DNA of 12,490 bases from assembly GCF_020216685.1 (NCBI RefSeq), contig NZ_JAIWNS010000152.1:1-12490 (forward strand). The letters run 5' to 3'. Each line of letters starts with the position of its first letter. The first letter of the stretch is position 1. This document shows positions 1 to 6,952 of this stretch, piece after piece. Below the pieces are notes generated by a model that did not search any database, was not told the origin of the DNA, and worked only from the letters and a program-made list of their open reading frames with translations. Source of the DNA: Methanospirillum hungatei (GTDB lineage Archaea; Halobacteriota; Methanomicrobia; Methanomicrobiales; Methanospirillaceae). The position numbers and the translations under genes are program-made.

Positions 1-129
1 CAGGAAGGAAGACAGCATCTTGGGCGAAAACTTGACCAGATAACCGGAGAGGTCATGCAGATCTGCGAGGACATCAGGCGAGAGGGTATAGAGTTTATTA
101 ACCAGGCACGAGATCGTATTATGAAATGA
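1..129 (+). CDS. C-terminal end of an unidentified protein (5' end outside window)
   Basis: Frame 1 is open from the first base to a TGA at 127-129, giving 42 visible residues that end in NQARDRIMK. The stretch is rich in charged residues, with hydrophobic residues spaced as in an amphipathic helix (ITGEVMQICEDIRREGIEF), so it probably forms a C-terminal helix or coiled coil. I do not recognise the family from this fragment and propose no function. It lies 57 bases upstream of the small gene at 187 on the same strand, so the two could be co-transcribed, although a perfect palindrome lies between them. Confidence 0.6.
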   Translation, partial: QEGRQHLGRKLDQITGEVMQICEDIRREGIEFINQARDRIMK

Positions 130-131
130 CG

Positions 132-145
132 GCTCTCTAGAGAGC
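132..145. repeat. Perfect 14-bp palindrome GCTCTCTAGAGAGC
   Basis: The sequence GCTCTCTAGAGAGC equals its own reverse complement and starts two bases after the stop codon at 127-129. As RNA it could fold into a five-pair stem (GCTCT/AGAGC) with a CTAG loop; as DNA it could bind a dimeric regulator. A pyrimidine run (about 159-168) follows. A transcript-end hairpin or an operator for the gene at 187 are both possible; the sequence does not decide. Confidence 0.5.
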
Positions 146-186
146 AGAATAAGCGCTTCCCTTTTCCCTGGTAGTCGGAACCATAT

Positions 187-429
187 ATGCCCAAATGGCT
201 TGATGTCGGAACCCAGGTAATAAACCTGGACTATATTCAGAAATTCCTGGTCGTCGAAGTAACGAAGGATCGGAAAGGGCAGGTTGTTGTTGAAAAGGCA
301 ATCCTGAGGGCCCATCTTAAAGACGGCGAGCAGGTAAATATTGCGGCATTTAAAAATAAACTCGATGCCATGACGTGGATTCGTACACGGCTGCGGAACA
401 GCGAAGAAAAAGTGATTCAGGTCAGATAA
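187..429 (+). CDS. Small hypothetical protein, 80 aa
   Basis: The 80-residue protein starts at ATG 187 and ends with TAA at 427-429. No signal peptide or membrane segment is visible. The N-terminal 55 residues alternate hydrophobic and charged positions (INLDYIQKFLVVEV, VVVEKAILRAHLKDG), suggesting a small beta-sheet. A helix with the pattern KLDAMTWIRTRLRN follows. This resembles small cytoplasmic single-domain proteins, but I cannot assign a family. No strong ribosome-binding sequence precedes the ATG (only GGAA nearby). It is followed by a T-rich presumed terminator, so it closes its transcript. The start and the coding nature are likely but rest only on frame, composition and fit between neighbours. 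Confidence 0.65.
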   Translation: MPKWLDVGTQVINLDYIQKFLVVEVTKDRKGQVVVEKAILRAHLKDGEQVNIAAFKNKLDAMTWIRTRLRNSEEKVIQVR

Positions 430-433
430 CCAG

Positions 434-455
434 TTTTGGATTTTTTCTCTTTTTC
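434..455 (+). terminator. T-rich archaeal-type transcription terminator
   Basis: Three T runs (434-437, 441-446, 450-454) begin five bases after the stop of the 80-residue gene and precede the promoter of the aldolase gene. Archaeal RNA polymerase ends transcription at such T tracts without needing a hairpin. The position between two same-strand genes fits. Confidence 0.55.
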
Positions 456-478
456 ACCTTCTCTGACATCTCAAAGGA

Positions 479-486
479 ATATTTAT
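479..486 (+). promoter_or_regulatory. TATA box of the aldolase-phosphofructokinase operon
   Basis: ATATTTAT at 479-486 is preceded by a purine-rich AAAGG (473-477) that could serve as a TFB recognition element. The archaeal spacing of about 25 bases puts the transcription start near 505-512, giving a leaderless or almost leaderless mRNA for the ATG at 512. That would explain why the ATG has only a purine-rich AGAGAAAAGG in front and no proper ribosome site. Confidence 0.5.
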
Positions 487-511
487 CTGTCAAAAAGATG
501 AGAGAAAAGGC

Positions 512-1420
512 ATGAGCAAAGGCTTTGCTGTTCCTCTGGACGTACCAAAAAGTGAGCAGGACACGTATATTCGTAATCTGAAGACGATAACTCACGATTC
601 CGGTCGGCTGATGCTTTTTGCCGGTGACCAGAAGATAGAGCATCTGAATGATGACTTCTATGGCGAGGGGATTCACCCTGATGACCATGATCCTGAACAC
701 CTCTTCAGAATAGCAGCGAAAGCAAAAATCGGGTGCTTTGCAACTCAGCTGGGGCTTATCGCGAAATATGGTGCAGACTATCCAAAGATTCCGTACCTGA
801 TTAAGATCAATTCCAAGACTCACCTGGTCCCGACAGCACAACATGAACCCTTCTCTAATCTTATCAACACCATTGACCAGGTTGTTGCATTCAGAAAATG
901 CAGTAAACTGAACATCCTTGGTATCGGGTACACCATTTACCTGGGCTCTGAATATGAGTCGGCAATGCTCAGCGCTGCCGCACAGGCCATCTTTGAAGCA
1001 CACCAGAATGGTCTTGTCACGGTCCTCTGGATCTATCCACGAGGCAAAGCGGTAGGGAATGAGAAAGATCCGCATCTCATCGCCGGTGCAGCCGGAGTTG
1101 CCGCATGTCTTGGATCAGACTTTGTGAAAGTCAACCCGCCGAAAGGAGAAGGTGCATCATCTGCAGAACTCATCAGGGAAGCAACCCTTGCTGCAGGACG
1201 GACCAAGGTTGTCTGTGCAGGCGGGTCCAGTGTTGATGCTGCCACGTTTTTGACCCAGCTCTGGGAACAGATTCATGTCGGAGGATGCAGCGGGAATGCA
1301 ACCGGCAGAAATATCCATCAGAAACCACTTGATGAAGCGGTTCGGATGTGCAATGCCATCTACGCCATAACCGTGGATGGGGCAAGTGTGGAAGAAGCGA
1401 TCAAGATTTATCATGGCTGA
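512..1420 (+). CDS. fba: Class I fructose-bisphosphate aldolase, archaeal DeoC/FbaB type
   Basis: The 302-residue protein matches the archaeal class I aldolase family (Thermoproteus tenax type; TIM barrel, cytoplasmic). These enzymes cleave fructose 1,6-bisphosphate to dihydroxyacetone phosphate and glyceraldehyde 3-phosphate, or run in reverse, through a lysine Schiff base. Visible motifs are: AGDQKIEH with Asp39 (active-site Asp of the family's YDHG motif); GIGYTIYLGS (137-146); WIYPRG with Tyr175 (catalytic Tyr); SDFVKV with Lys206 as the probable Schiff-base lysine; and phosphate-binding AGGSS (236-240) and GRN (265-267). It is about 40 residues longer than the T. tenax enzyme, mainly at the N-terminus and before the second barrel strand. 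The next gene starts inside its last codons, so the pair is one operon. The related archaeal aldolase for aromatic amino acid precursors (ADH synthase) is an alternative, but the neighbouring phosphofructokinase favours FBP aldolase. Confidence 0.85.
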   Translation: MSKGFAVPLDVPKSEQDTYIRNLKTITHDSGRLMLFAGDQKIEHLNDDFYGEGIHPDDHDPEHLFRIAAKAKIGCFATQLGLIAKYGADYPKIPYLIKINSKTHLVPTAQHEPFSNLINTIDQVVAFRKCSKLNILGIGYTIYLGSEYESAMLSAAAQAIFEAHQNGLVTVLWIYPRGKAVGNEKDPHLIAGAAGVAACLGSDFVKVNPPKGEGASSAELIREATLAAGRTKVVCAGGSSVDAATFLTQLWEQIHVGGCSGNATGRNIHQKPLDEAVRMCNAIYAITVDGASVEEAIKIYHG

Positions 1421-2459
1421 TACTACGCGGAAGATAAAAACAATCGGGATTCTGACCGGCGGTGGCGACTGTCCCGGTCTGAACGCAGTCATTCGTGCAG
1501 TGGTAAAGACTGCACATCTGTATGACTATTCGGTTATCGGAATTCGGAATGGATGGAAGGGTATTGTAGAAGGGGAAGTAGAGCCCCTCACAGAATTTTC
1601 CGTAACCGGTATTCTGCCGAAGGGCGGGACCATCCTTGGGACATCACGGACCAACCCCCTGAAAAGTCAGGAACAGACCCAGCAGATGCTCTCAAACCTG
1701 AAGCGCTTTGGTATTGATGCCGTCGTCGCCGTGGGCGGGGATGACACGCTCAGTGTTGCAACCCGGCTGCACCAGATGAATATCCCGGTGGTCGGTATCC
1801 CGAAGACGATAGATAATGACCTCTCCGGAACCGACTACACCTTTGGGTTTGATACTGCGGTATCCATTGTAACCGATGCAATTGACCGGCTCCATACCAC
1901 GGCTGAATCGCATCACCGGATCATGGTGCTTGAGGTGATGGGACGGCATGCCGGATGGATAGCAACGATTGCCGGGATAGCGGGTGGTGCAGACCAGATC
2001 CTGATCCCTGAAGTGCCCTTTGATATTGATGATGTCTGTGAGGGCCTGAAGAAACGGCGGGAACGGGGGAAGAAGTTCTCCATTGTGGTCATCGCCGAGG
2101 GTGCTAAACCCACCGATATGAATACCTTTGTGACAGCCTCTTCAAAAGTGGACGAGTTCGGGCATGAACAGCTGGGTGGTATCGGTCATCTGCTTGGCAG
2201 GGCCATTGAAGAGCGGGTCGGTTCAGAAACCCGTGTCACCGTCCTTGGTCATGTGCAGCGGGGTGGGTCGCCGACCGCCCATGACCGGGTACTTGCAACC
2301 AGGTACGGGGTCAAGGCAGTTCAGCAGATTCATGAAGGGAATTATGGTGTGATGGTCGCTCTCCACGGGGACAAGATCGTTCCGATCCCGCTCAGCGATG
2401 CCATTACCCAGAAGAAGGTTGATCCTGAGCTCTATGAGATGGCCAGGATCTTTTACTAA
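1413..2459 (+). CDS. pfkA: 6-phosphofructokinase, group III, probably pyrophosphate-dependent
   Basis: The 348-residue cytoplasmic protein has the PFK-A fold: ILTGGGDCPGLN (13-24), GTSRTNP (76-82), GGDD (108-111), PKTIDND (130-136, catalytic Asp134), MGRHAGW (176-182) and GHVQRGGSPTAHDR (279-292). It converts fructose 6-phosphate to the 1,6-bisphosphate. Asp111 and Lys131 stand where E. coli ATP-PFK has Gly104 and Gly124; Asp and Lys there are the accepted mark of PPi-using, reversible enzymes (Amycolatopsis pfp type). A reversible enzyme would serve both glycolysis and gluconeogenesis. I start it at ATG 1413, which overlaps the aldolase stop by eight bases (ATGGCTGA). An in-frame ATG at 1377 would add 12 residues with no family match. 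Many methanogens use an unrelated ADP-dependent PFK, so this gene may be an ancient acquisition from bacteria (inference). Confidence 0.88.
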   Translation: MADTTRKIKTIGILTGGGDCPGLNAVIRAVVKTAHLYDYSVIGIRNGWKGIVEGEVEPLTEFSVTGILPKGGTILGTSRTNPLKSQEQTQQMLSNLKRFGIDAVVAVGGDDTLSVATRLHQMNIPVVGIPKTIDNDLSGTDYTFGFDTAVSIVTDAIDRLHTTAESHHRIMVLEVMGRHAGWIATIAGIAGGADQILIPEVPFDIDDVCEGLKKRRERGKKFSIVVIAEGAKPTDMNTFVTASSKVDEFGHEQLGGIGHLLGRAIEERVGSETRVTVLGHVQRGGSPTAHDRVLATRYGVKAVQQIHEGNYGVMVALHGDKIVPIPLSDAITQKKVDPELYEMARIFY

Positions 2460-2460
2460 A

Positions 2461-3342
2461 TTACTTCCCAATTTTTACCAAAATCTCTTCCAGAGACGGA
2501 TATCTGGATTCGATTCGCTCAACCGTGCCACCGCCGGCGCTGATGGTGCTTGTTATCTCATTGAGTGCTTCAATGGAATGGGCGACCGACATCCAGAGAT
2601 TTCCTGACTGGTCTGCCTGAATGGGAGGCTTAGAATCTTCCGGCCAGATGTACCAGATCTCGTACCTGATGGATCCGAACTGTTCGCGCAGTTCAGGCAT
2701 CGTGCCAAACACCACCACTTTCCCCCGCTTTAAGATCATGACATGGTCGCAGATCTCTTCAACCTGGGCCAGGTTATGGGCAGAGAGGATGATGGTCTTG
2801 CCCTCCGTTCGGAGTTGCTTTAAATATTCTATGATAAACCGGGTGGTCATCGGGTCAAGGCCGGATCCTGGTTCATCATAGATGAGGATCGAAGGGTCAT
2901 GAATGAGGGACCGGGCGATGGCTACTTTTCGCTTCATCCCCTTTGAGAGGTTTCCTATCTGTTTCCCGTCCGGCTGGAGGGATAACTGGGCAAGCAGGAG
3001 ATCAGCCCGTGCCTGAATGGTTACCCTATCAAGCCCGTAAATCTCTCCAAAGAACCGGAGATAATCCGGGACAAGCATCGTTTCATACAGGCGTGACTCC
3101 TCAGGCAGGTATCCTATCTGTGAACGCACCTGCATGGGATCTGATACCAGATCCAGATTGCCAATAACCAGGGAACCTGATGTGGGAAGGATAAGGCCGG
3201 ACAGGATCTTCAGGAGCGTTGTTTTTCCTGCCCCGTTATGGCCGATAATGCCGAATATCTCCCCCTCCCTGCAGGTGAATGAAACATCGGAGAGGGCGGT
3301 AACATCCCCGTACATCTTCGTTAAGGACGATGCTTCAATCAT
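2461..3342 (-). CDS. ABC transporter ATP-binding protein, CcmA/NatA type
   Basis: The 293-residue cytoplasmic ATPase powers the two permeases encoded divergently next door. It has Walker A GHNGAGKTT (34-42), Q-loop region IGYLPEE (76-82), a variant signature LSKGM (132-136, instead of LSGGQ; common in the NatA/CcmA branch), Walker B ILIYDEP (152-158) with catalytic Glu157, D-loop SGLDP (160-164) and switch His189. The C-terminal 70 residues are the accessory domain seen in exporter-type ATPases. ATG 3342 is preferred because a good AGGAGG lies ten bases upstream (3353-3358); an in-frame GTG at 3369 lies upstream of that site and would place it inside the coding region. The stop is one base from the stop of the phosphofructokinase gene on the other strand. 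The substrate cannot be told. Confidence 0.9.
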   Translation of the reverse strand: MIEASSLTKMYGDVTALSDVSFTCREGEIFGIIGHNGAGKTTLLKILSGLILPTSGSLVIGNLDLVSDPMQVRSQIGYLPEESRLYETMLVPDYLRFFGEIYGLDRVTIQARADLLLAQLSLQPDGKQIGNLSKGMKRKVAIARSLIHDPSILIYDEPGSGLDPMTTRFIIEYLKQLRTEGKTIILSAHNLAQVEEICDHVMILKRGKVVVFGTMPELREQFGSIRYEIWYIWPEDSKPPIQADQSGNLWMSVAHSIEALNEITSTISAGGGTVERIESRYPSLEEILVKIGK

Positions 3343-3352
3343 AGTGATGTAT

Positions 3353-3358
3353 CCTCCT
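3353..3358 (-). promoter_or_regulatory. Ribosome-binding site AGGAGG of the ABC ATPase gene
   Basis: AGGAGG on the minus strand, ten bases before ATG 3342, is a full match to the archaeal 16S rRNA 3' end. It decides the start, because the alternative GTG start at 3369 lies upstream of it. Confidence 0.6.
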
Positions 3359-3390
3359 CTTGTCTTCACTACGTTAAAGTGTTACGGTAA

Positions 3391-3402
3391 GCTTTGATAT
3401 AC
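3391..3402. promoter_or_regulatory. Shared divergent TATA region between ABC ATPase and permease genes
   Basis: The 82-base gap 3343-3424 holds one AT-rich core that reads TTTGATATACC on the plus strand and GGTATATCAAAG on the minus strand. Read forward, it puts a transcription start close to ATG 3425 (a leaderless permease mRNA, in keeping with the lack of a ribosome site there). Read backward, it puts a start near 3370, leaving a short leader that contains the AGGAGG. The palindrome TTACGGTAA (3382-3390) and the near direct repeat ACGTTAA/ACGGTAA (3371-3377, 3384-3390) beside it could be an operator. Confidence 0.4.
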
Positions 3403-3424
3403 CATCCCGGCGAACTATCACCCA

Positions 3425-5239
3425 ATGGAGGCTCTTTCACAGCTTCTTACCATTGCCATATGGGAAATCAGACGCTTTCAGGGGACCATGACCCGGGACC
3501 TCTTACCGGTTGCCATAGTGCTGCTCGTTCTCCTGGTGGGTGTGAGCGGGTTTACGGCACAAAAGGGTATTCATCTGCAGGATGGTATCTACCGGGTCGG
3601 GGTGGACAGTCAGATCTACCTGGACATCATCGGCGGCGATCCCCGGTATGTTGTCTACTCCCTTCCGTCAGATGTGACCAACATCAGGTCACTGGGGCTT
3701 GATCTTGCTATCCGTGCCGGGTCTCTCCTTCGGTCAAATGGGGAGAAAGGTGCGGCAGCCCAGAAGAGTTTTGAGCGGGATTACCAGGCGTACCAGGACT
3801 ACATCTATCGTCAGCAGACCGATCTTTTTGCGGCATATCCGGTCTGGATTGATAGTGAGTACATCGTCAGCGAGCTGGACTTTCTTGCAACCCAGAGCGG
3901 TCAGCAGGTAGCAGCACCACGAACCGCATCCCCGACTCCGCCTGAACCAGAAAAAATTGAGACGGATATCATCCCTCCTTCGGGGATCATCCCTGCAGAT
4001 ATGGAACAGCTTCGTCTCCAGCTTGAGGAAGAGGCGGCCCGGGGTGCAGATCAGCTGGGAAGATATACTGATCTCCTGTCCCAGCAGGAGGCTCTTGGAG
4101 AACTGCGGGTTCCTTCCATGCTCTCTCCGCCACTGCCCTTTGATACCATCATCTTTATCTTTGTCTTTATATTCCCTCTCTATTTCACATCCCAGTTTTT
4201 TATGATGAGTATTATGAATGAGCGGACCCTTCGTCAGGGTGAAGCACTGATTGCCTCACCGGTCAGGCCGGTTATCCTGGTGCTTGGGAAGATGCTCCCC
4301 TATGCAATCGGGATGATCCTCATTGTTGTTGCAATCCTCTTCACGGTGAAGGCGGATGTTCTGGCAATTCTGCCTCTCATCCCCGTTATCCTCTTCTTCC
4401 TGTCATTTGCACTCTTCATCGGGATGGTGGCCAGAAGTTATAAGGAACTCTCGTTCATCTCCATCTTCTTCTCAACCATCGCGACATCATACCTCTTCTT
4501 TCCCAGCATCTTTGCAAATGTCCATATCGTCAGTCTCCTCTCCCCGGTGACGCTGGTGGTTCATGTGATTGACGGAACCGGATACACTCTGACCGATTAT
4601 ATCTACTCAACCACCCTCTTTTACCTGACCAGTCTCATCCTCTTCGGTGTCTGTATCCGGAATTTTCATGAAGAGCAGCTCTTTACTGAGAAAGGACTCC
4701 TTGATGCACTGGCGCTCTACCTTGGTGCTCTCATCTCAAACCGGTACTGGTATCTCTCCCTCATCCTCATCTCAATGATGACGATCCCCTTCGTCTTTAT
4801 GGCCCAGATGATGTATCTGGTGCTCTTTTTCAACCTCCCGATGCCCTATTCACTCATCCTCATCATGGTGCTGGCAGCGATGACCGAGGAACTGGTAAAG
4901 GCAGCAGGGTTTGTCGGACTAATTTCGCACCGGTATCCCCCCCTGACCTGGAAGATTGTCATCCTTGCGTCACTCCTTATCGGGTTTGGTTTTCTCCTTG
5001 GTGAGAAACTGCTCCTCTTTGTGACCATCTCGCAGATCGCAGACTCTATCTTCGGGGCTGCTCTCTTTATGTCTCTGGGCCTCCTCTGGGTGCCGTTTCT
5101 TCTCCATTCGGGGACCGTATTCTGTACCGGTGCAGTTGTAAAGATATGGGGGAAGAATGCGTTTCCTATCGGGATTACCCTTGCAACTGTTGTGCATACT
5201 CTCTATAATCTGTATATTCTCCGGGGGTGGGTATGGTGA
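3425..5239 (+). CDS. ABC-2 permease fused to a PrsW-like intramembrane protease domain
   Basis: This 604-residue polytopic membrane protein has two parts. Residues 1-412 are an ABC-2/NatB-type permease: a cytoplasmic start, a membrane helix (about 26-43), a long extracytoplasmic loop (about 45-238, with a Pro-rich TASPTPPEPE at 167-176 and a charged helical stretch 190-225), then helices from 240 on. The hallmark cytoplasmic segment is 265-290 (NERTLRQGEALIASPV...GK). Residues 440-604 are a second membrane block with the PrsW pattern: EELVK (Glu488, Glu489, Lys492), GFGFLLGEK (Glu527), HSGTVFCTG (His561) and HTLYN (His591, Asn595). PrsW proteins are glutamyl intramembrane proteases. The EExxK plus four-motif order fits PrsW better than the CPBP family (EExxxR), which is known fused to such permeases. 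It overlaps the next gene by seven bases. No ribosome site is visible, so the mRNA may be leaderless. Confidence 0.82.
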   Translation: MEALSQLLTIAIWEIRRFQGTMTRDLLPVAIVLLVLLVGVSGFTAQKGIHLQDGIYRVGVDSQIYLDIIGGDPRYVVYSLPSDVTNIRSLGLDLAIRAGSLLRSNGEKGAAAQKSFERDYQAYQDYIYRQQTDLFAAYPVWIDSEYIVSELDFLATQSGQQVAAPRTASPTPPEPEKIETDIIPPSGIIPADMEQLRLQLEEEAARGADQLGRYTDLLSQQEALGELRVPSMLSPPLPFDTIIFIFVFIFPLYFTSQFFMMSIMNERTLRQGEALIASPVRPVILVLGKMLPYAIGMILIVVAILFTVKADVLAILPLIPVILFFLSFALFIGMVARSYKELSFISIFFSTIATSYLFFPSIFANVHIVSLLSPVTLVVHVIDGTGYTLTDYIYSTTLFYLTSLILFGVCIRNFHEEQLFTEKGLLDALALYLGALISNRYWYLSLILISMMTIPFVFMAQMMYLVLFFNLPMPYSLILIMVLAAMTEELVKAAGFVGLISHRYPPLTWKIVILASLLIGFGFLLGEKLLLFVTISQIADSIFGAALFMSLGLLWVPFLLHSGTVFCTGAVVKIWGKNAFPIGITLATVVHTLYNLYILRGWVW

Positions 5240-6303
5240 ATCAGCGACTGGTGACTGCCATTGCACGAAAGGAGATCCGCGGTCTGACCTCAGAGAAGAC
5301 GATAATCCTTGCGATACTGCTTCAGCTCTTCATCGCTCTGTTCTCATCATTCCTGATGGTCGGCCTGTCTGCGATGTATGACCCTTCGGTATACGGACGG
5401 ATCACCGGGATTCAGTACGGGGTTGGATTTGTCGGAAATGATACCATCCTCTTTGATCTCTTCAGTCGGGATCCCTCTTTCATGCCCTACCGGATGGATC
5501 CGGGTGTCGCTCTTGGTGCACTCAAAGAACGCCAGCTGGCTGCAGTTGTCTGGCCTTCTGAAGACCCTCCTGATGGAGAAGATCCGGTGATCGTCACGCT
5601 GTATACCATCAGTAATGATATCCAGTCCACGGTCATTGAGGTGAAGATAAAGGATATCCTGCTCGAATATGAAGAGATACTTCGTGATATCAGGAAAGAC
5701 CGGCTTGACTTCAGACCGGTATCGGTAACCCCCTCCCGCCCGGTTGCCCAGAACTCTTTTTACGAGTTCATCTACGGGCTTCTTATCCCGATGCTGCTCT
5801 TTATGCCGGCTATCATATCTGCCGGGCTTGTCATTGACCTGATAACTGAGGAGTACCAGGAACAGACCCTAGACACCCTGCGAACAACTCCTGCTACTCT
5901 GGAAGATATCGTCTGCGGGAAAATTCTTGCATGTATCCTGATAATCCCGGTGCAGGTGGCATTATGGCTGGTTCTGCTCACGATAAACGGTATTCAGATT
6001 GCGTCGCTGGTTGAGATCCTGCTTCATGTTGTCCTTGCATCAACGGCTCTCATCCTCATCGCTGCAACCATCGCCGTGTACTACCGGGACCGGACAAAGG
6101 CCCAGTTCATCTTCTCGACAGCAGTTATCATCGTGCTCCTGCTCATCCTGGCCTTCCCCTCAAATCCCATAAACCTCATCGTGCTCCTGGCGGTTGGAGT
6201 GGCTCCGCTCTATCACTGGGCGGTTATGGCTGCTTCGCTCGCCGGTTCGGCTATCCTTGTCGTCATTGTGAAAAATATGATCAGGAGAGTTGAGTACTCC
6301 TGA
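5233..6303 (+). CDS. ABC-2 type permease (second subunit)
   Basis: The 356-residue membrane protein is the partner permease of the fused protein upstream, and the two probably form the membrane pore worked by the ATPase at 2461-3342. It has a cytoplasmic start with RKEIRGL, helix 1 (about 24-47), an extracytoplasmic loop of about 125 residues (49-175), then five or six helices (about 177-203, 231-251, 259-283, 290-309, 312-347). The ABC-2 hallmark lies between the second and third: EEYQEQTLDTLRTTP followed by CGK (206-230). The ATG at 5233 overlaps the previous stop (ATGGTGA), pointing to coupled translation. An in-frame GTG at 5227 is a less likely start. The transported substrate is unknown; NatAB-like systems export ions, lipids or peptides. 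Confidence 0.85.
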   Translation: MVNQRLVTAIARKEIRGLTSEKTIILAILLQLFIALFSSFLMVGLSAMYDPSVYGRITGIQYGVGFVGNDTILFDLFSRDPSFMPYRMDPGVALGALKERQLAAVVWPSEDPPDGEDPVIVTLYTISNDIQSTVIEVKIKDILLEYEEILRDIRKDRLDFRPVSVTPSRPVAQNSFYEFIYGLLIPMLLFMPAIISAGLVIDLITEEYQEQTLDTLRTTPATLEDIVCGKILACILIIPVQVALWLVLLTINGIQIASLVEILLHVVLASTALILIAATIAVYYRDRTKAQFIFSTAVIIVLLLILAFPSNPINLIVLLAVGVAPLYHWAVMAASLAGSAILVVIVKNMIRRVEYS

Positions 6304-6325
6304 TTCCCCTTCCGATCTTTCTTAC

Positions 6326-6910
6326 TTATTCGAGAATTTCCCTTTTTGCATTGGCAAGTTTTGGCTCAAGTCGTGCTGCCGTTGATATCGCAAGGTCTGC
6401 ACGGTCTGACAGCCCTCCGGCCTGCATGATGATACCTGCATTAAACCAGACTTTTGGCATGGTCGGGAAGAGTGAGAGTGCTTTTTCAATCGCTTCCAGT
6501 GCTGCATCATAATTCCCGGTTTTATAATAGAGTACCGAGAGGTAATGCCACCGGATGGAAAAGTCCGGGTGATCCGGAGGGACCATCGTCAAATCACTGA
6601 TTGCTCCTGGTATATCCCCTGTCTTATATCTGATAAACCCACGGCGGAAGATGTACTCGATGTTGTCCGGATACTGTCTGATAAGTACTTCAAAATCAGT
6701 CAGTGCCTCCGCATACCGCCCGGCATCAAGGTGGCACATTCCCCGGTAGTAGAGAATATCAAAATCAGTAATACCCTCTGCTATAGCGCTTGTGAAATAA
6801 TTGCAGGCCTCTTTCATATCACCGTCACGGTATCGTTTCAGGCCCTCTATATATGCCTTCTTGGCCGGATCTTCTACCCGGTTCTCAGTCCGGCTGTACA
6901 TAGTGTACAT
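6326..6910 (-). CDS. TPR-repeat protein, 194 aa
   Basis: About five tetratricopeptide repeats cover residues 17-186 (17-50, 51-84, 85-115, 119-152, 153-186). They show the usual pattern, for example YYRGMCHLDAGRYAEALTDF (54-73) and LYYKTGNYDAALEAIEKAL (127-145). TPR units form a curved helical scaffold that binds other proteins, so an adaptor role is likely; the partner is unknown. There is no signal peptide or membrane segment, so it is probably cytoplasmic. I chose ATG 6910, which has GAGGAA 10 bases or so upstream; ATG 6901 is a second option. It lies 42 bases downstream of the aminotransferase gene on the same strand, so both may share a transcript. It converges with the permease gene, with 22 bases between stops. 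Confidence 0.85.
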   Translation of the reverse strand: MYTMYSRTENRVEDPAKKAYIEGLKRYRDGDMKEACNYFTSAIAEGITDFDILYYRGMCHLDAGRYAEALTDFEVLIRQYPDNIEYIFRRGFIRYKTGDIPGAISDLTMVPPDHPDFSIRWHYLSVLYYKTGNYDAALEAIEKALSLFPTMPKVWFNAGIIMQAGGLSDRADLAISTAARLEPKLANAKREILE

Positions 6911-6952
6911 GTTGCCGATTCCTCTATTTCAAGCCATCAGAAGACTGATCAT

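Noticed and set aside
422..1075. 217-residue open frame on the minus strand opposite the aldolase gene
   Set aside because: It covers a gene with clear catalytic motifs on the plus strand, has an unnatural composition (rich in Cys, Phe and Ile runs) and no recognisable domain; it is a shadow frame.
3342..3369. Upstream GTG start for the ABC ATPase
   Set aside because: The strong AGGAGG lies between the two candidate starts and serves ATG 3342; the extra nine residues do not belong to the ABC domain.
5140..5239. Possible CPBP (Abi) protease assignment for the permease fusion
   Set aside because: CPBP needs EExxxR in the first motif; here it is EELVK followed by Ala-Ala-Gly, with PrsW-like second to fourth motifs. 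It is kept only as an alternative.
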